This document shows, one piece after another, positions 20,353 to 30,503 of a stretch of DNA of 64,000 nucleotides; the stretch's first letter is position 1; the number at the start of each line of letters is the position of its first letter. This stretch comes from Polynucleobacter sp. AP-Latsch-80-C2 (lineage in GTDB: Bacteria > Pseudomonadota > Gammaproteobacteria > Burkholderiales > Burkholderiaceae). The stretch spans positions 165,351-229,350 of the forward strand of contig NZ_JACVOY010000004.1 of NCBI RefSeq assembly GCF_018882185.1. Reading direction: 5' to 3'. The notes beneath the pieces were generated by a model, which searched no databases, had not been told where the DNA came from, and saw only the letters and a list, made by a program, of their open reading frames with translations. The translations under genes and the position numbers were made by a program.

Positions 20353-21971
20353 ACTTGAACTCCTTCGAAACGCATTCCCAATTCTTCTACCTCAGAAGCA
20401 AATAATTCAGCGCGCTCAACGTAGTCGCGGAATTGATCAAGACTTGCACAAGCTGGCGAGAGTAAAACCAAGTCTCCAGACTGCGCTTGCGCTGCTGCTG
20501 CTTGAACGGCTGCTGGTAAGGTAGCGCTGAGAATGCATGCCACTTCATCACTCAGAACCTCAGCAATTTTTTCTGCATCCTTACCAATTAAGAAGATGCC
20601 TTTAACAAAACGTAAGGCTGGCTCACGTAAGGGACCAAAGTCTTGCCCTTTGCCATCGCCACCAGCGATCAACCAGATTCTCTTTCCAGATTCACTGTTA
20701 CCCAAGCCATTTAAGGCTGCAACAGTAGCACCGACATTCGTGCCTTTGCTATCATCGATATATTCCACATCTTTGACGATGGCAATACTTTGAACACGAT
20801 GTGGCTCGCCATGATAATCACGCAATCCATGCAATAAAACATTCATCGGTAAATTGGCGGCTCTTGCCAAAGCTAATGCGGCTAAGGCGTTCAAGGCATT
20901 GTGACGCCCCCGAATACGTAGTGCATCGGCTGGTATTAAACGTTTTAAACGTAAAGGCTCATCTTCTTCTACTGCAGCGCCTTTACGACGCCGCTTCGGC
21001 TTTGGCTCAAGATCTTCATCAACCTCAGCCCATACCAGCCAATCAATTCCGCCTGCACGTAAATCATGCTCAATGCCAAAAGCACCCTGCTCATCAGGTC
21101 GATTAGCCCCAAACGTCACTATCGAATGCTCTGCCTTTTGGTCGTCAGTTAATAGCTTCATGACTAAATCATCATCACGATTCAAGATACAAATAGTGTC
21201 TTTGCCAAATATATTGGCTTTCGCAGCTGCGTAGCTCTGCATATCTCCATGCCAATCCAAATGATCTTGAGAGAGGTTGAGAACTGTTGCTGCTGCTGCA
21301 TTTAAAGAATAGGTATAGACCAACTGAAAGCTAGATAACTCTAATACCCAAATATCTGGCATATCTTCAAGCTGATCAGATGTATCCAAACAAGACATTA
21401 ATTTCTCTAGCGCTGCTGGGCTAATATTTCCCGCAACGGCAACTTTCTTGCCGGCTCGCTCACACAATTGCCCAGTCAATGCAGTGGTAGTTGTTTTACC
21501 ATTCGTGCCAGTGACCGCTAAGACAGTAGATGCATAGGCTGATTGGGTTTCCAGGGCCATACGGCTTAGGGCAGCAATGGCTCGCGCAAAAAATTCAATC
21601 TCGCTCCAGACATCGATTCTCGATTTTCTGGCCTTCACTAAGAAGGACTGAGCAGGCTCCTGCAATGGAGATAGGCCCGGACTAATACCAATGACATCAA
21701 TGTCGACTAGCAAGTCATCAGCTAAAGGGCCAAATTGAATATCCTTTAAGCCCACCATTCTTAACTCATCAACCCAAGCGAGTTGGCGGGCCGATAATGT
21801 AGACTCATCGCGTGTATCTGCCATGCGCACTTGAGCGCCATTACGCAAACACCATTTCGCCATGGCCAAGCCTGACTCCCCTAGACCCAAAATCAGAAAA
21901 CGATGTGGGGCTTCATAGCCTGCATCAGCTATGGCAGCAGGGTTGGCGAAAATATTTTCTAAATTAAGCAT
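20349..21971 (-). CDS. murD: UDP-N-acetylmuramoyl-L-alanine--D-glutamate ligase
   Basis: MurD adds D-glutamate to UDP-MurNAc-L-Ala. The ATP loop VTGTNGKTTTTALTG is near residue 155, with LELSSFQL and NLSQDHLDWHG in the central domain and YIDDSKGTNVGATVAAL in the C-terminal one. At 540 residues it is about 100 longer than E. coli MurD. Part of the excess is a charged insertion at about 316-341 between the central and C-terminal domains, containing KPKRRRKGAAVEEDE; another sits near 130-147. The function is otherwise clear. It overlaps ftsW by four bases and follows mraY by 13. Confidence 0.96.
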   Translation of the reverse strand: MLNLENIFANPAAIADAGYEAPHRFLILGLGESGLAMAKWCLRNGAQVRMADTRDESTLSARQLAWVDELRMVGLKDIQFGPLADDLLVDIDVIGISPGLSPLQEPAQSFLVKARKSRIDVWSEIEFFARAIAALSRMALETQSAYASTVLAVTGTNGKTTTTALTGQLCERAGKKVAVAGNISPAALEKLMSCLDTSDQLEDMPDIWVLELSSFQLVYTYSLNAAAATVLNLSQDHLDWHGDMQSYAAAKANIFGKDTICILNRDDDLVMKLLTDDQKAEHSIVTFGANRPDEQGAFGIEHDLRAGGIDWLVWAEVDEDLEPKPKRRRKGAAVEEDEPLRLKRLIPADALRIRGRHNALNALAALALARAANLPMNVLLHGLRDYHGEPHRVQSIAIVKDVEYIDDSKGTNVGATVAALNGLGNSESGKRIWLIAGGDGKGQDFGPLREPALRFVKGIFLIGKDAEKIAEVLSDEVACILSATLPAAVQAAAAQAQSGDLVLLSPACASLDQFRDYVERAELFASEVEELGMRFEGVQV

Positions 21972-21984
21972 ATGGATTATTGAC

Positions 21985-23154
21985 TCACCGTAACTTCAAG
22001 CTTGATAAGCCAATTAAGACTAAAAGGATGGTGATGATCCAGAAACGAACCACCACTTGTGTTTCTTTCCAGCCACCTAATTCAAAGTGGTGATGTAAAG
22101 GTGCCATGCGGAAAATACGTCTACCTTCTCCATAGCGCTTCTTGGTGAACTTAAACCAGAACACCTGCAACATCACTGAAAATGTTTCTGCAACAAAAAT
22201 GCCACCCATGACAAACAGTACGATTTCTTGTCTAACGATGACTGCTATGGTTCCCAAAGCTCCGCCCAATGCAAGTGCACCGACATCACCCATAAATACT
22301 TGTGCAGGATGCGTGTTGTACCAAAGGAATGCCAAACCAGCTCCACCCATAGCACCGCAGAAGATCATGAGCTCACCAGCACCTGGGATGTAGGGGAACA
22401 ATAAATATTTGGCATAAATTGCATTACCCATCACATAGGCAAATGCGCCTAATGCGGCGCCCACCAAAATGACTGGCATGATGACCAAGCCATCAAGGCC
22501 ATCTGTCAAATTCACAGCATTACTACTACCTACGATGACTAGGTAACTCAAAATAATGAAACCCATCATGCCCAAGGGATAGCTAACTTCCTTAATGAAG
22601 GGGAGTAGTAAATTGGTCTTGGCTGGAAGATCTAATGCAAACCCACTTTTTACCCACTCATAAAAGAGTTGCAATACTTTAAGGTTGTTCACTTCTGAAA
22701 CAGAAAAAGCCAGATAGATTGCAGCAAACAAACCTATCAGCGTTTGCCAAAAGAATTTTTCTCTTGAAGCCATACCCTTAGGGTCCTTACGAGCGACCTT
22801 GCGGTAGTCATCAACCCAACCAATCAAACCAAAGCCAAACGTAACAATCATCACAATCCAAATAAAGCGATTGCTTAAGTCTGCCCACAACATGCATGAA
22901 ACAAAAATACCAATCAAAATCAGCACTCCACCCATCGTTGGGGTGCCAGACTTTACTAAATGGGTTTGTGGTCCATCCGTACGGACAGCCTGACCCATCT
23001 TCAATTCACTCAACTTCCGAATGACCCATGGGCCAGCTGCTAGGCCAATCAACAAAGCAGTCACTGTTACCATTACCGCTCTAAAGGTGATGTAGTTAAA
23101 GACCCGGAAAAATCCAAAATCGTCCTGTAACCATTGCGCTAAGGCTAAGAGCAT
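21985..23154 (-). CDS. mraY: Phospho-N-acetylmuramoyl-pentapeptide transferase
   Basis: MraY transfers phospho-MurNAc-pentapeptide to undecaprenyl phosphate, making lipid I in the inner membrane. The 389-residue product has about ten membrane segments and the family motifs [27 protein letters not shown] (catalytic aspartates), NLTDGLDGL and [11 protein letters not shown], ending with the [15 protein letters not shown] loop. It overlaps murF by ten bases upstream. Confidence 0.97.
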   Translation of the reverse strand: MLLALAQWLQDDFGFFRVFNYITFRAVMVTVTALLIGLAAGPWVIRKLSELKMGQAVRTDGPQTHLVKSGTPTMGGVLILIGIFVSCMLWADLSNRFIWIVMIVTFGFGLIGWVDDYRKVARKDPKGMASREKFFWQTLIGLFAAIYLAFSVSEVNNLKVLQLFYEWVKSGFALDLPAKTNLLLPFIKEVSYPLGMMGFIILSYLVIVGSSNAVNLTDGLDGLVIMPVILVGAALGAFAYVMGNAIYAKYLLFPYIPGAGELMIFCGAMGGAGLAFLWYNTHPAQVFMGDVGALALGGALGTIAVIVRQEIVLFVMGGIFVAETFSVMLQVFWFKFTKKRYGEGRRIFRMAPLHHHFELGGWKETQVVVRFWIITILLVLIGLSSLKLR

Positions 23155-24593
23155 GCTTTAGCCTCCTCTAACAAAGCTTGTACTACACGCTCCATACGCA
23201 TAAAACGAGAGCCTTTAACCAAAATATTCAAATGTCTGCTGCTATGTACCGCTTGATTCTGTAATTCATTTCTTAAGGTTGAAATGAGTAAATCCATATC
23301 TGCAAAATGCTGAGAGCTGGCAGTCAGTGAAAGTGTTTGCTTACTTTCTTCAAAGCCAGCGATCGCAAACTGACATTGCTCACCAAGAGCAAACAATTTA
23401 TCTACGCCTTGCGCGGCTGCATATGCGCCTACTTCACGATGAAACTCTGGCCCTTGATTACCCACTTCACCCATATCACCCAAAATTAACCAAGCTCCAT
23501 TACCGGCCGCTTTCAAAGCGTCGATTGCAGCACGAACTGAATCTGGATTTGCGTTATAGCTATCGTCAATGAGGGTGTGATTGGAATCCATTGACTTAGC
23601 CTGCATACGACCATTTACAGGTGTAAAGGCCTCAAGACCTTGCTTAATTTTTTCAAGACTGACACCTGCAGCTAGAGCAACAGCACATGCTGCCAAAGCA
23701 TTGCGTACGTTATGACTACCTAAGGTATTGAGTTGAATCTCGACCGTAACTTGCCCGGCCTGCACTTGCACTCGGCCATTATTTAAAAGTCGCCCTGTGA
23801 CAGCTGCACTATCATTTGCTGAACCAGAGTTCAATACAAAGTCCATGATCTTGCGACCGGCAGCCGCTTTGCGCCATACGTTGCCAAACTCAGAATCCGC
23901 AGGAAATACTGCCACCCCATTTAAAGGCAAAGCCTTAATTGCTGCTGAATGCTCCTCAGCAACAGCAGCGACTGTTGCCATGAATTCTTGATGTTCACGC
24001 TGCGCGTTATTGATTAATGCAATATTAGGCCGGGCAATGGCTGCCAATACTGTTGTCTCGCCTGGGTGATTCATTCCCAACTCCACTACCGCCAACTTAT
24101 CTGTTGAGCGTAGCTTCAATAAAGTTAATGGCAAACCAATATCGTTATTCAGATTGCCTTTAGTCACCAGGGTACAATCTTCACCAACTGCTGCCTTAAA
24201 AATCGCAGCAATCATTTCTTTAACCGTAGTCTTGCCATTGCTGCCAGTTACCAATGCCAAAGGAATCGAATGTTTTGCACGCCAAGCGGCAGCTAAGAGT
24301 CCAAGTCCAACTCTAGTGTCGGGGACACAAATCGCCGCTAATTCTTTGGGGCACTTATCCTGCGTACTGATCAGTGCAGCGCCCGCACCCGCTTTAGCTA
24401 CATCGGATAAAAAATCATGCGCATCAAAACGCTCACCCGTTAGCGCTACAAATAATTCATCTGCATCAATCTGGCGACTATCTGTTCCGACCCTAGAAAT
24501 ATTGATTTTCTGAGCGGCAAGTTCACTAGTATTGATCAGTGTGCTGCCAGGCAACATTGCCTGAAGCGATGAGAGGGTTGCCATCAGCGACAT
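23145..24593 (-). CDS. murF: UDP-MurNAc-tripeptide--D-alanyl-D-alanine ligase
   Basis: MurF adds the D-Ala-D-Ala dipeptide made by Ddl, completing the pentapeptide precursor. The 482-residue product shows [17 protein letters not shown] near residue 117, ELGMNHPGE, and [16 protein letters not shown] in the C-terminal part. Its ATG shares one base with the murE stop (TGATG), and its stop overlaps mraY, so it is embedded in a tightly coupled series. Confidence 0.96.
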   Translation of the reverse strand: MSLMATLSSLQAMLPGSTLINTSELAAQKINISRVGTDSRQIDADELFVALTGERFDAHDFLSDVAKAGAGAALISTQDKCPKELAAICVPDTRVGLGLLAAAWRAKHSIPLALVTGSNGKTTVKEMIAAIFKAAVGEDCTLVTKGNLNNDIGLPLTLLKLRSTDKLAVVELGMNHPGETTVLAAIARPNIALINNAQREHQEFMATVAAVAEEHSAAIKALPLNGVAVFPADSEFGNVWRKAAAGRKIMDFVLNSGSANDSAAVTGRLLNNGRVQVQAGQVTVEIQLNTLGSHNVRNALAACAVALAAGVSLEKIKQGLEAFTPVNGRMQAKSMDSNHTLIDDSYNANPDSVRAAIDALKAAGNGAWLILGDMGEVGNQGPEFHREVGAYAAAQGVDKLFALGEQCQFAIAGFEESKQTLSLTASSQHFADMDLLISTLRNELQNQAVHSSRHLNILVKGSRFMRMERVVQALLEEAKACS

Positions 24594-26143
24594 CAGACTA
24601 CACCCCCGGCTGCCAAGAGAATATGTTCCTGGTCAGAGAAATCGAATTTTTTGCCATTAATTTCTTGTGACGTTTCATGGCCTTTACCAGCTACCAAAAC
24701 AATATCGCAAGCATCCGCGTGACGAACTGCTGCCATGATGGCAGCAGCACGATCGGCAATCATTTGAATATTCTGAGCCTGATCGCTAGTACCCGCCTTA
24801 ATCATGTTCATGATGTCCTGGGGATCTTCCGAGCGAGGATTATCGCTAGTAATAATGATGTGATGCGCTAGCTTCTCCGCAACCGCACCCATTTGGGCAC
24901 GTTTACCGTTATCGCGATCGCCTCCGCAGCCAAAGACGCACCAAATTTTTCCATGGCGCTGATCTGCAATCGGACGAATCGCTTGCAAGGTCTTCTGTAA
25001 AGCATCTGGAGTATGTGCATAGTCAACAATGACCATCAAACCATCGGACTTAGCACTGTTACCCAAGGAGATTAATTCCATGCGTCCTGGAACAGGGCGC
25101 AACTTTGTAACACGCTTGCTTGCCTCATCCGCACTTAACCCCTGCGTCAGCAGTACAGCCCACACTGCCAAAGCATTACTTAAATTAAATTCACCTACAA
25201 CCGGAATGTGTATTGCATTTAAGCTCACACCCTCATGAATAAACTCAGTGTCATAACCGACGCCATTGAGGACGCAGTCATTTACATAGACTCGTTGAAG
25301 TCGATCACCAAATTTCTCAAAGCCACTTAATGCTGCTTTGCTTAGTGCATATGCCCATACTTTGACAGCGCCCTTTGCTAACAACTGCATCGCTAATTCG
25401 CGACCAAATGCATCGTCAAAATTAATGACTGCATGCTCAAGACCCGCCATTTGAAATAGCTTCGCTTTTGCATCGGCATAATTCGCCATATTGCCGTGGT
25501 AATCCAAATGATCTTGAGTGAGGTTAGTAAATACCGCACAATTAAATTCAATACCGGCAATACGACCTTGTTCTAGGGCATGGGAGGACGCTTCCATAAC
25601 CACTTGTTTAGCGCCAGCCTCGAGCAACTCTTGTAATTGCGTTTGCAAACGCGGCGCATCCGGAGTGGTGTAACCAGTCTGAACCAGATTGCCAACAAAA
25701 CCCGTTCCTAAGGTTCCTAGTACGGCAGTGCGATGATCTACACCATCTAAGGCGCTTGCTAACCACTGACTAATGCTGGTTTTCCCATTGGTGCCGGTTA
25801 CGCCAATTATTTGCAATTGCTTGCTGGGATAGCCATACCATTGCGCACAAAGATCTCCCGCATTAGCTGCAAGATTTTCTACTGCAACGCAATGTGGATG
25901 ATCTAAATATTGCGCGCCAAAATCTGCTGGATCAAACACTACAACTGCTGCACCATTAGATAGTGCTGCATCAATATATTGACGACCATCACGTAAGGCG
26001 TTGCCGTGACCCACTGGATAGGCAAAAAAGATGTCGCCAGACCGAATCTGGCGACTATCTGCACTCACCTTAGCAGAGCTATCTACTAGGCTATGTAAGT
26101 ATTCAATCAAGCGATTGGGTTCTATATTCAACGCCACCCTCAT
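24593..26143 (-). CDS. murE: UDP-MurNAc-L-Ala-D-Glu--meso-diaminopimelate ligase
   Basis: MurE adds the third residue of the stem peptide. The 516-residue product has VTGTNGKTSISQWLASAL near residue 116, TNLTQDHLDYHGNM, and VDYAHTPDALQKTL. The segment CGGDRDNGKR followed by ITSDNPRSEDPQDI includes the DNPR motif that marks meso-diaminopimelate specificity, as expected for a Gram-negative wall. It overlaps ftsI by four bases (ATGA) and murF by one. Confidence 0.97.
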   Translation of the reverse strand: MRVALNIEPNRLIEYLHSLVDSSAKVSADSRQIRSGDIFFAYPVGHGNALRDGRQYIDAALSNGAAVVVFDPADFGAQYLDHPHCVAVENLAANAGDLCAQWYGYPSKQLQIIGVTGTNGKTSISQWLASALDGVDHRTAVLGTLGTGFVGNLVQTGYTTPDAPRLQTQLQELLEAGAKQVVMEASSHALEQGRIAGIEFNCAVFTNLTQDHLDYHGNMANYADAKAKLFQMAGLEHAVINFDDAFGRELAMQLLAKGAVKVWAYALSKAALSGFEKFGDRLQRVYVNDCVLNGVGYDTEFIHEGVSLNAIHIPVVGEFNLSNALAVWAVLLTQGLSADEASKRVTKLRPVPGRMELISLGNSAKSDGLMVIVDYAHTPDALQKTLQAIRPIADQRHGKIWCVFGCGGDRDNGKRAQMGAVAEKLAHHIIITSDNPRSEDPQDIMNMIKAGTSDQAQNIQMIADRAAAIMAAVRHADACDIVLVAGKGHETSQEINGKKFDFSDQEHILLAAGGVV

Positions 26144-27912
26144 CTTTTCAGAACCACATGCTGGGCTTGTACATTTGCCGTACGGCTTTCTTCCGGTGCT
26201 TTATCTTGCAACACCATTTGCTTCACTTTGGCATCAGGCAGGACATTTAAGGTGTGCAAGGTTTCACTGACAATCGCAGAAAAGACAGGGGCCGCAACGT
26301 CGCCACCATAATGACTGCCACCAGTCGGTTCATCGATCATTACTGCCACCACAATACGAGGAGCACTAATTGGCGCTAAGCCTGCAAAATAGGCGCGGTA
26401 TTTATTGCCATAGCCTTTGCCCACCAATTTATGAGCTGTGCCCGTCTTACCGCCAACGCGGAAACCTTCAGCTTGCGCTTTAATTGCAGTACCGCCTGGC
26501 TCAGTTACTGTCTCGAGCATGCTGCGCATCTCAATCGCAGTCTTAGCAGAAATCACTGGTGTACCCGGCTTAACTTCTGGACTACGTTCAATGGTTAACG
26601 GTACTAGCTCGCCATCACGCGCAAAGATCGTGTAGGCACGCGCTACCTGAAAGAGCGAAGCAGAAACACCATAACCAAACGCAATACGCGCCTGATCAGA
26701 AGGAACCCATTTTTTATAAGGATGTAATGTCCCAGCAACGGCGCCTGGGAAGCCAATCTTCGGAGCCTGCCCAAATCCAGCCGCTGTATACAAATCCCAC
26801 ATTTCTTGCGCAGAAAGATAGTTCATGGCAATTTTTGCAGTACCAATATTGCTAGACTTCTGAATGATCTGGGCTACTGTTAAATTTCCATATGGGTGAG
26901 TGTCCGTAATAGGCTTTGGGCCAATAAGATACTTAGCGCCGATGACCATATTGGTATTTGGCGCAATGGCACCCTTTTCTAATGCAATTGAAATTGTTAA
27001 AGGCTTCATAGTCGAGCCTGGCTCAAAGGTGTCAGTTAAAACCCGGTTACGCAATTGTTCGCCGGTTAAATATTTACGATCGTTTGGGTTATAACTTGGA
27101 TAATTTGCCAAAGCCAAGATCTCACCAGTCTGAGTATCTAAAACCACCGCACCACCCGCTTTTGCATGATGCTCTTCAACCGCATTCTTTACTGCGTTAT
27201 AGGCAAGAAATTGAATTTTGCTATCAATCGATAGATTTAAGTCTTTTCCGTTTTGAGGCAATTGCAAAATCGCCATCTCTTCTACAACTCGACCAAGACG
27301 ATCTACCACCACTCTTCTTTGTCCTGGATGTCCGGCGAGCTCCTTCTCTCTGGAGAGCTCCATACCTTCCTGACCACGATCTTCGACGTTCGTAAAACCT
27401 ACAACGTGCGCCATCGCTTCGCCTTCTGGATAAAAGCGACGATATTCATTGTTCAAACCAATCCCTGGAATTTCCAATTGCTTAATTTGCTGCGCCACTA
27501 CAGGATCAACCTGGCGCTTTAAGAAAACCTGCTTACGCTCTTCTTTGAGTTTTTTGCGCAACTCTGGTTCACTGATTTGCAAGAGATTAGCCAGACTTTT
27601 GACTTTCTCGGCAGATAGATCATCTGGCACCGTATCGTTATAGGCGATGACAGACTTTGCTTCTAAGCTAGTAGCAATCACTTGACCATTGCGATCTAGA
27701 ATTTTTCCACGACTTGCAGGCAACTCTAATTCGCGCTGCGTACCACGCACACCTTTGGCTTCATAAAATGCATTTCCCGGACCTTGAATCCAAAAAGCTC
27801 GGATTAATAGCAACATGAAGACGAAGAACAGCAGGAATAGCATTAAGCGTGACCGCCACATCGGCAGACGCAAAACTAAATTAGGAGAAGTTGAAAATCC
27901 TACCGGCCTCAT
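26140..27912 (-). CDS. ftsI: Peptidoglycan D,D-transpeptidase FtsI (PBP3)
   Basis: FtsI cross-links septal peptidoglycan. The 590-residue product has one membrane anchor at about residues 20-40, the pedestal domain starting RELELPASRGKILDRNGQVIA, and the transpeptidase domain with the active-site serine in EPGSTMKPL (about residue 300), SSN near 354 and KTGT near 490. It overlaps ftsL and murE by four bases each. Confidence 0.97.
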   Translation of the reverse strand: MRPVGFSTSPNLVLRLPMWRSRLMLFLLFFVFMLLLIRAFWIQGPGNAFYEAKGVRGTQRELELPASRGKILDRNGQVIATSLEAKSVIAYNDTVPDDLSAEKVKSLANLLQISEPELRKKLKEERKQVFLKRQVDPVVAQQIKQLEIPGIGLNNEYRRFYPEGEAMAHVVGFTNVEDRGQEGMELSREKELAGHPGQRRVVVDRLGRVVEEMAILQLPQNGKDLNLSIDSKIQFLAYNAVKNAVEEHHAKAGGAVVLDTQTGEILALANYPSYNPNDRKYLTGEQLRNRVLTDTFEPGSTMKPLTISIALEKGAIAPNTNMVIGAKYLIGPKPITDTHPYGNLTVAQIIQKSSNIGTAKIAMNYLSAQEMWDLYTAAGFGQAPKIGFPGAVAGTLHPYKKWVPSDQARIAFGYGVSASLFQVARAYTIFARDGELVPLTIERSPEVKPGTPVISAKTAIEMRSMLETVTEPGGTAIKAQAEGFRVGGKTGTAHKLVGKGYGNKYRAYFAGLAPISAPRIVVAVMIDEPTGGSHYGGDVAAPVFSAIVSETLHTLNVLPDAKVKQMVLQDKAPEESRTANVQAQHVVLKR

Positions 27913-28175
27913 TTGACCTCTCTCAAGTACAAGGTACGTTCAGGAGAAATCGGTGACATATGCAGTTGATTGCGTGCTACATCACGAATACGGGCAGATT
28001 TAGAAAGATTGCGCTGTTCATACTCTAAGCGCAGCCATTCTTGATTTAATTTACGCTCTTCAATTTGGGCGTGTTCTTGAGCAAGAAATAATTTCCGTGC
28101 GCGCTGCTGTGCCGCCACTAGCGATAGAGCGCAAACCAATAGCAAAGCGAGCAATGTTAAGGTAGCGCGGTTCAT
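27909..28175 (-). CDS. ftsL: Cell division protein FtsL
   Basis: FtsL is a small bitopic divisome protein that forms a complex with FtsB and FtsQ. The 88-residue product has a membrane segment at about residues 6-22 and a following periplasmic coiled coil ([19 protein letters not shown]), then [17 protein letters not shown], typical of the family end. Sequence conservation in FtsL is weak, but size, topology and position between rsmH and ftsI make the call firm. Confidence 0.92.
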   Translation of the reverse strand: MNRATLTLLALLLVCALSLVAAQQRARKLFLAQEHAQIEERKLNQEWLRLEYEQRNLSKSARIRDVARNQLHMSPISPERTLYLREVK

Positions 28176-29122
28176 ACTAACTCCCCCATGCGCTTTTCTG
28201 CTACACGCATAATGGCAGAACGAGCACGAGGATTTTCTGAAACCTCTGCATCGCTCGGTTTCACGCGTCCAATAATTTCTAATTCGCTTTGCGGTAAATC
28301 TTTTTCACGCACCGGCAGACCCCGAGGCACATCCACTTTTGAATGCGCCTGCAAAAACTGTTTCACGATACGGTCTTCTAAAGAATGAAAACTAATTACC
28401 GCCAATCTTGCTCCTGGTTTTAATAAACGCAGTGCTGCCTTTAAACCAAGCTCTAAATCTTCTAATTCGCGATTGATAAAAATTCGTAATGCTTGAAAAG
28501 TTCTGGTGGCGGGATCTTGGCCAGCCTCACGAGTGCGCACCACACTTGCTACCAGGCTGGCAAGCTGTGTCGTAGTTTGCGGAGACAAGCCTTCTTCGCG
28601 CTTGGCCACAATAGCCTTCGCAATTTGAAATGCAAAACGCTCTTCTCCGTAAGTCTTAATCACGTGTGTGATTTCCTCCTGCGGCGCTTGCTCCAACCAC
28701 TGAGCAGCTGTTAGACCATGGTCCGTATTCATGCGCATATCGAGCGGACCTTCGCGACGAAATGAAAAACCGCGATGTGCTTCGTCTACCTGAGGCGAAC
28801 TGATTCCCAAATCCAACAAAATTCCATCGACTGATTCTGGTTCTGCGTATTGATCCATTTGCGCAAAACTGTCGTGCACAATTCTCAGGCGCGGATCGTT
28901 GATCTGCTGAGCTACTGCGATCGCATCCAAATCCTTGTCGAAGGAAATCATCTGCGCCGATGTTGGCAATTGCTTGAGCAAGGCTTGGGTATGACCACCG
29001 CGCCCAAACGTTCCATCGATCAGCAAAATATTTTTTGTTGGGTTTTGTTCTTGAATGAGTGGGCCGCTGATTAGCGCCGTCACCGCCTCGGCCAGTAACA
29101 CTGGGCGATGAATCATGTTCAT
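28172..29122 (-). CDS. rsmH: 16S rRNA (cytosine-1402-N4)-methyltransferase
   Basis: RsmH (MraW) methylates C1402 of 16S rRNA in the decoding centre with S-adenosylmethionine. The 316-residue product begins with [14 protein letters not shown] and has the SAM loop [14 protein letters not shown], then [31 protein letters not shown] and [15 protein letters not shown]. It follows mraZ by 12 bases and overlaps ftsL by four. Confidence 0.97.
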   Translation of the reverse strand: MNMIHRPVLLAEAVTALISGPLIQEQNPTKNILLIDGTFGRGGHTQALLKQLPTSAQMISFDKDLDAIAVAQQINDPRLRIVHDSFAQMDQYAEPESVDGILLDLGISSPQVDEAHRGFSFRREGPLDMRMNTDHGLTAAQWLEQAPQEEITHVIKTYGEERFAFQIAKAIVAKREEGLSPQTTTQLASLVASVVRTREAGQDPATRTFQALRIFINRELEDLELGLKAALRLLKPGARLAVISFHSLEDRIVKQFLQAHSKVDVPRGLPVREKDLPQSELEIIGRVKPSDAEVSENPRARSAIMRVAEKRMGELV

Positions 29123-29134
29123 GGCACCCTGTCA

Positions 29135-29566
29135 TCAAAAATTAAATTGCTTGAGTGCTTCAGGCATGCCTTGTGCAATGGCAGCCTGTTCTTTTGCGGC
29201 GTATGTTGCTGCATCCCACAACTCCAAGTGACTTCCCATGCCCAGCAAGATGATTTCTTTTTCGATACCAGCTGCTGCACGTAATTCTGGGCTCACCAAA
29301 ATACGGCCAGCGCTATCCAAATCCAATTCAGCAGCATTACCAAGAAAAATTCTGCGCCACCAGTGGGCATCCATCGGCAATTGCGCAACCCTTGTTCGAA
29401 AAGTCTCCCACTCTGGTCTTGGGAAGAGGAGTAAACAACCATCGGGGTGTTTTGTGAGCGTGATACGGCCCTCACCTTGAACTAACAAGGCGTCACGATG
29501 CTTAGCCGGAACAGACATCCGACCTTTTGCATCTAAATTGAGAGCTGACGCACCTTGAAACACCAT
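29135..29566 (-). CDS. mraZ: Transcriptional regulator MraZ
   Basis: MraZ is an AbrB-fold DNA-binding protein that represses its own dcw operon in the species studied. The 143-residue product shows the two family repeats: [17 protein letters not shown] near residue 12 and [19 protein letters not shown] near residue 88. It is the first gene of the cluster, and three direct repeats matching the known MraZ operator pattern lie directly upstream of its start codon. Confidence 0.96.
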   Translation of the reverse strand: MVFQGASALNLDAKGRMSVPAKHRDALLVQGEGRITLTKHPDGCLLLFPRPEWETFRTRVAQLPMDAHWWRRIFLGNAAELDLDSAGRILVSPELRAAAGIEKEIILLGMGSHLELWDAATYAAKEQAAIAQGMPEALKQFNF

Positions 29567-29568
29567 TT

Positions 29569-29595
29569 ACCCCACTTTTTCACACTTCCTCCCAC
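29569..29595 (-). promoter_or_regulatory. MraZ operator: three GTGGG-type repeats
   Basis: On the minus strand, GTGGG, GTGTG and GTGGG occur at exact 10-base spacing (complements at 29591-29595, 29581-29585 and 29571-29575). This matches the TGGGN-N5-TGGGN-N5-TGGGN pattern reported for MraZ in E. coli, with one altered base in the middle repeat. The first repeat touches the predicted -10 box and the last ends four bases before the mraZ ATG, so bound MraZ should block transcription start. Confidence 0.8.
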
Positions 29596-29622
29596 TTTAG
29601 AGGATCACTAATAGGGGGTCAA
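29594..29622 (-). promoter_or_regulatory. Promoter of the dcw cluster
   Basis: On the minus strand TTGACC (5 of 6 consensus, complement at 29617-29622) is followed after 17 bases by TAAAGT (4 of 6, complement at 29594-29599). The expected start of transcription is about 20 bases before the mraZ ATG. The remaining upstream sequence to 29861 is AT-rich and holds no gene; a 7-bp inverted repeat AGTGTTT/AAACACT lies at 29655-29670. Confidence 0.65.
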
Positions 29623-29861
29623 GTGTTTTTGGGTATTTTTTTGGGAAATTCTCTAGTGTTTACAAACACTTAGCGTCATGTGTTCACAAAATGGTGATAG
29701 TAAAATAGCTACTTGAAACAATGGCTTGGAAAATATACTTAAGAATAGATCTTAGCTATAGAGCTAGATAATGCATCAATATACTGTATTTAAAAACAGT
29801 AGCCTAAATCAAAACATAACAAAATTATTCAAAAATTGATTCTCGGATAGGTAATTCAAAT

Positions 29862-30491
29862 TTAAATTTTGTAAGCAGTGCTTGTCATTACTTTTGACAT
29901 TATCTGCATCATTTTTTGAATAGGCTCTGGCAATACTGCCCCGCCCGCTTGCAAGGCTGCCTGTCCATGCTCAATTTCATCTACTCGCATTTGCTCAACA
30001 ATCGCACGTGAGCGATGGTCTTCTTGCGGTAATTTTTCAAGATGACTCTCTAAATGATTTTCAACTTGTTTTTCAGTTTCAGCTACAAAACCTAAACTCC
30101 ACTTATCGCCCGCTAAGCCAGCTGCCAAGCCGATTGCAAAGGATCCCGCATACCAAAACGGATTGAGGTAACTCGTATGAGAACCTAGCTCTTGGAGGCG
30201 GGTTTCGCACCATGCAAGGTGATCCATTTCCTCTTGTCCCGAGTGACTAAGCATCTCCTGAATTTGCGGATTTCGTGCCACTAATTTTTGAGATTGGTAG
30301 AGCGCTTGAGCGCAAACTTCACCCACATGGTTAACGCGCATTAATCCAGCGGCATGTTTGCGCTCTTGCGCATCCAAAACTGATTTTGAGTTGTGTTCAG
30401 AACCGGGGGTAGAGCGTTGTGCATTTGCGCCACCGACCACCGAACGCAAAGCCGTATCAAACTCAATAATGAGGCGATCTATCGGAGACAT
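29862..30491 (-). CDS. coq7: Demethoxyubiquinone hydroxylase Coq7
   Basis: Coq7 is a membrane-associated di-iron monooxygenase that hydroxylates 2-octaprenyl-3-methyl-6-methoxy-benzoquinol in ubiquinone synthesis. The 209-residue product has the repeated iron-binding pattern EVCAQALYQ, EEMDHLAWCETRL, ENHLESHLEKLP and DEIEHGQAAL, and the hydrophobic AIGLAAGLAGDKWSLGFVAETE segment between them. It lies 12 bases after bioB on the same strand. Confidence 0.95.
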   Translation of the reverse strand: MSPIDRLIIEFDTALRSVVGGANAQRSTPGSEHNSKSVLDAQERKHAAGLMRVNHVGEVCAQALYQSQKLVARNPQIQEMLSHSGQEEMDHLAWCETRLQELGSHTSYLNPFWYAGSFAIGLAAGLAGDKWSLGFVAETEKQVENHLESHLEKLPQEDHRSRAIVEQMRVDEIEHGQAALQAGGAVLPEPIQKMMQIMSKVMTSTAYKI

Positions 30492-30503
30492 AGACTTAAA
30501 AAA

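Noticed and set aside
28656..29138. 160-codon frame overlapping rsmH in another frame
   Set aside because: rsmH has conserved catalytic motifs throughout this stretch, and the alternative product is low in hydrophobic order and unlike any family.
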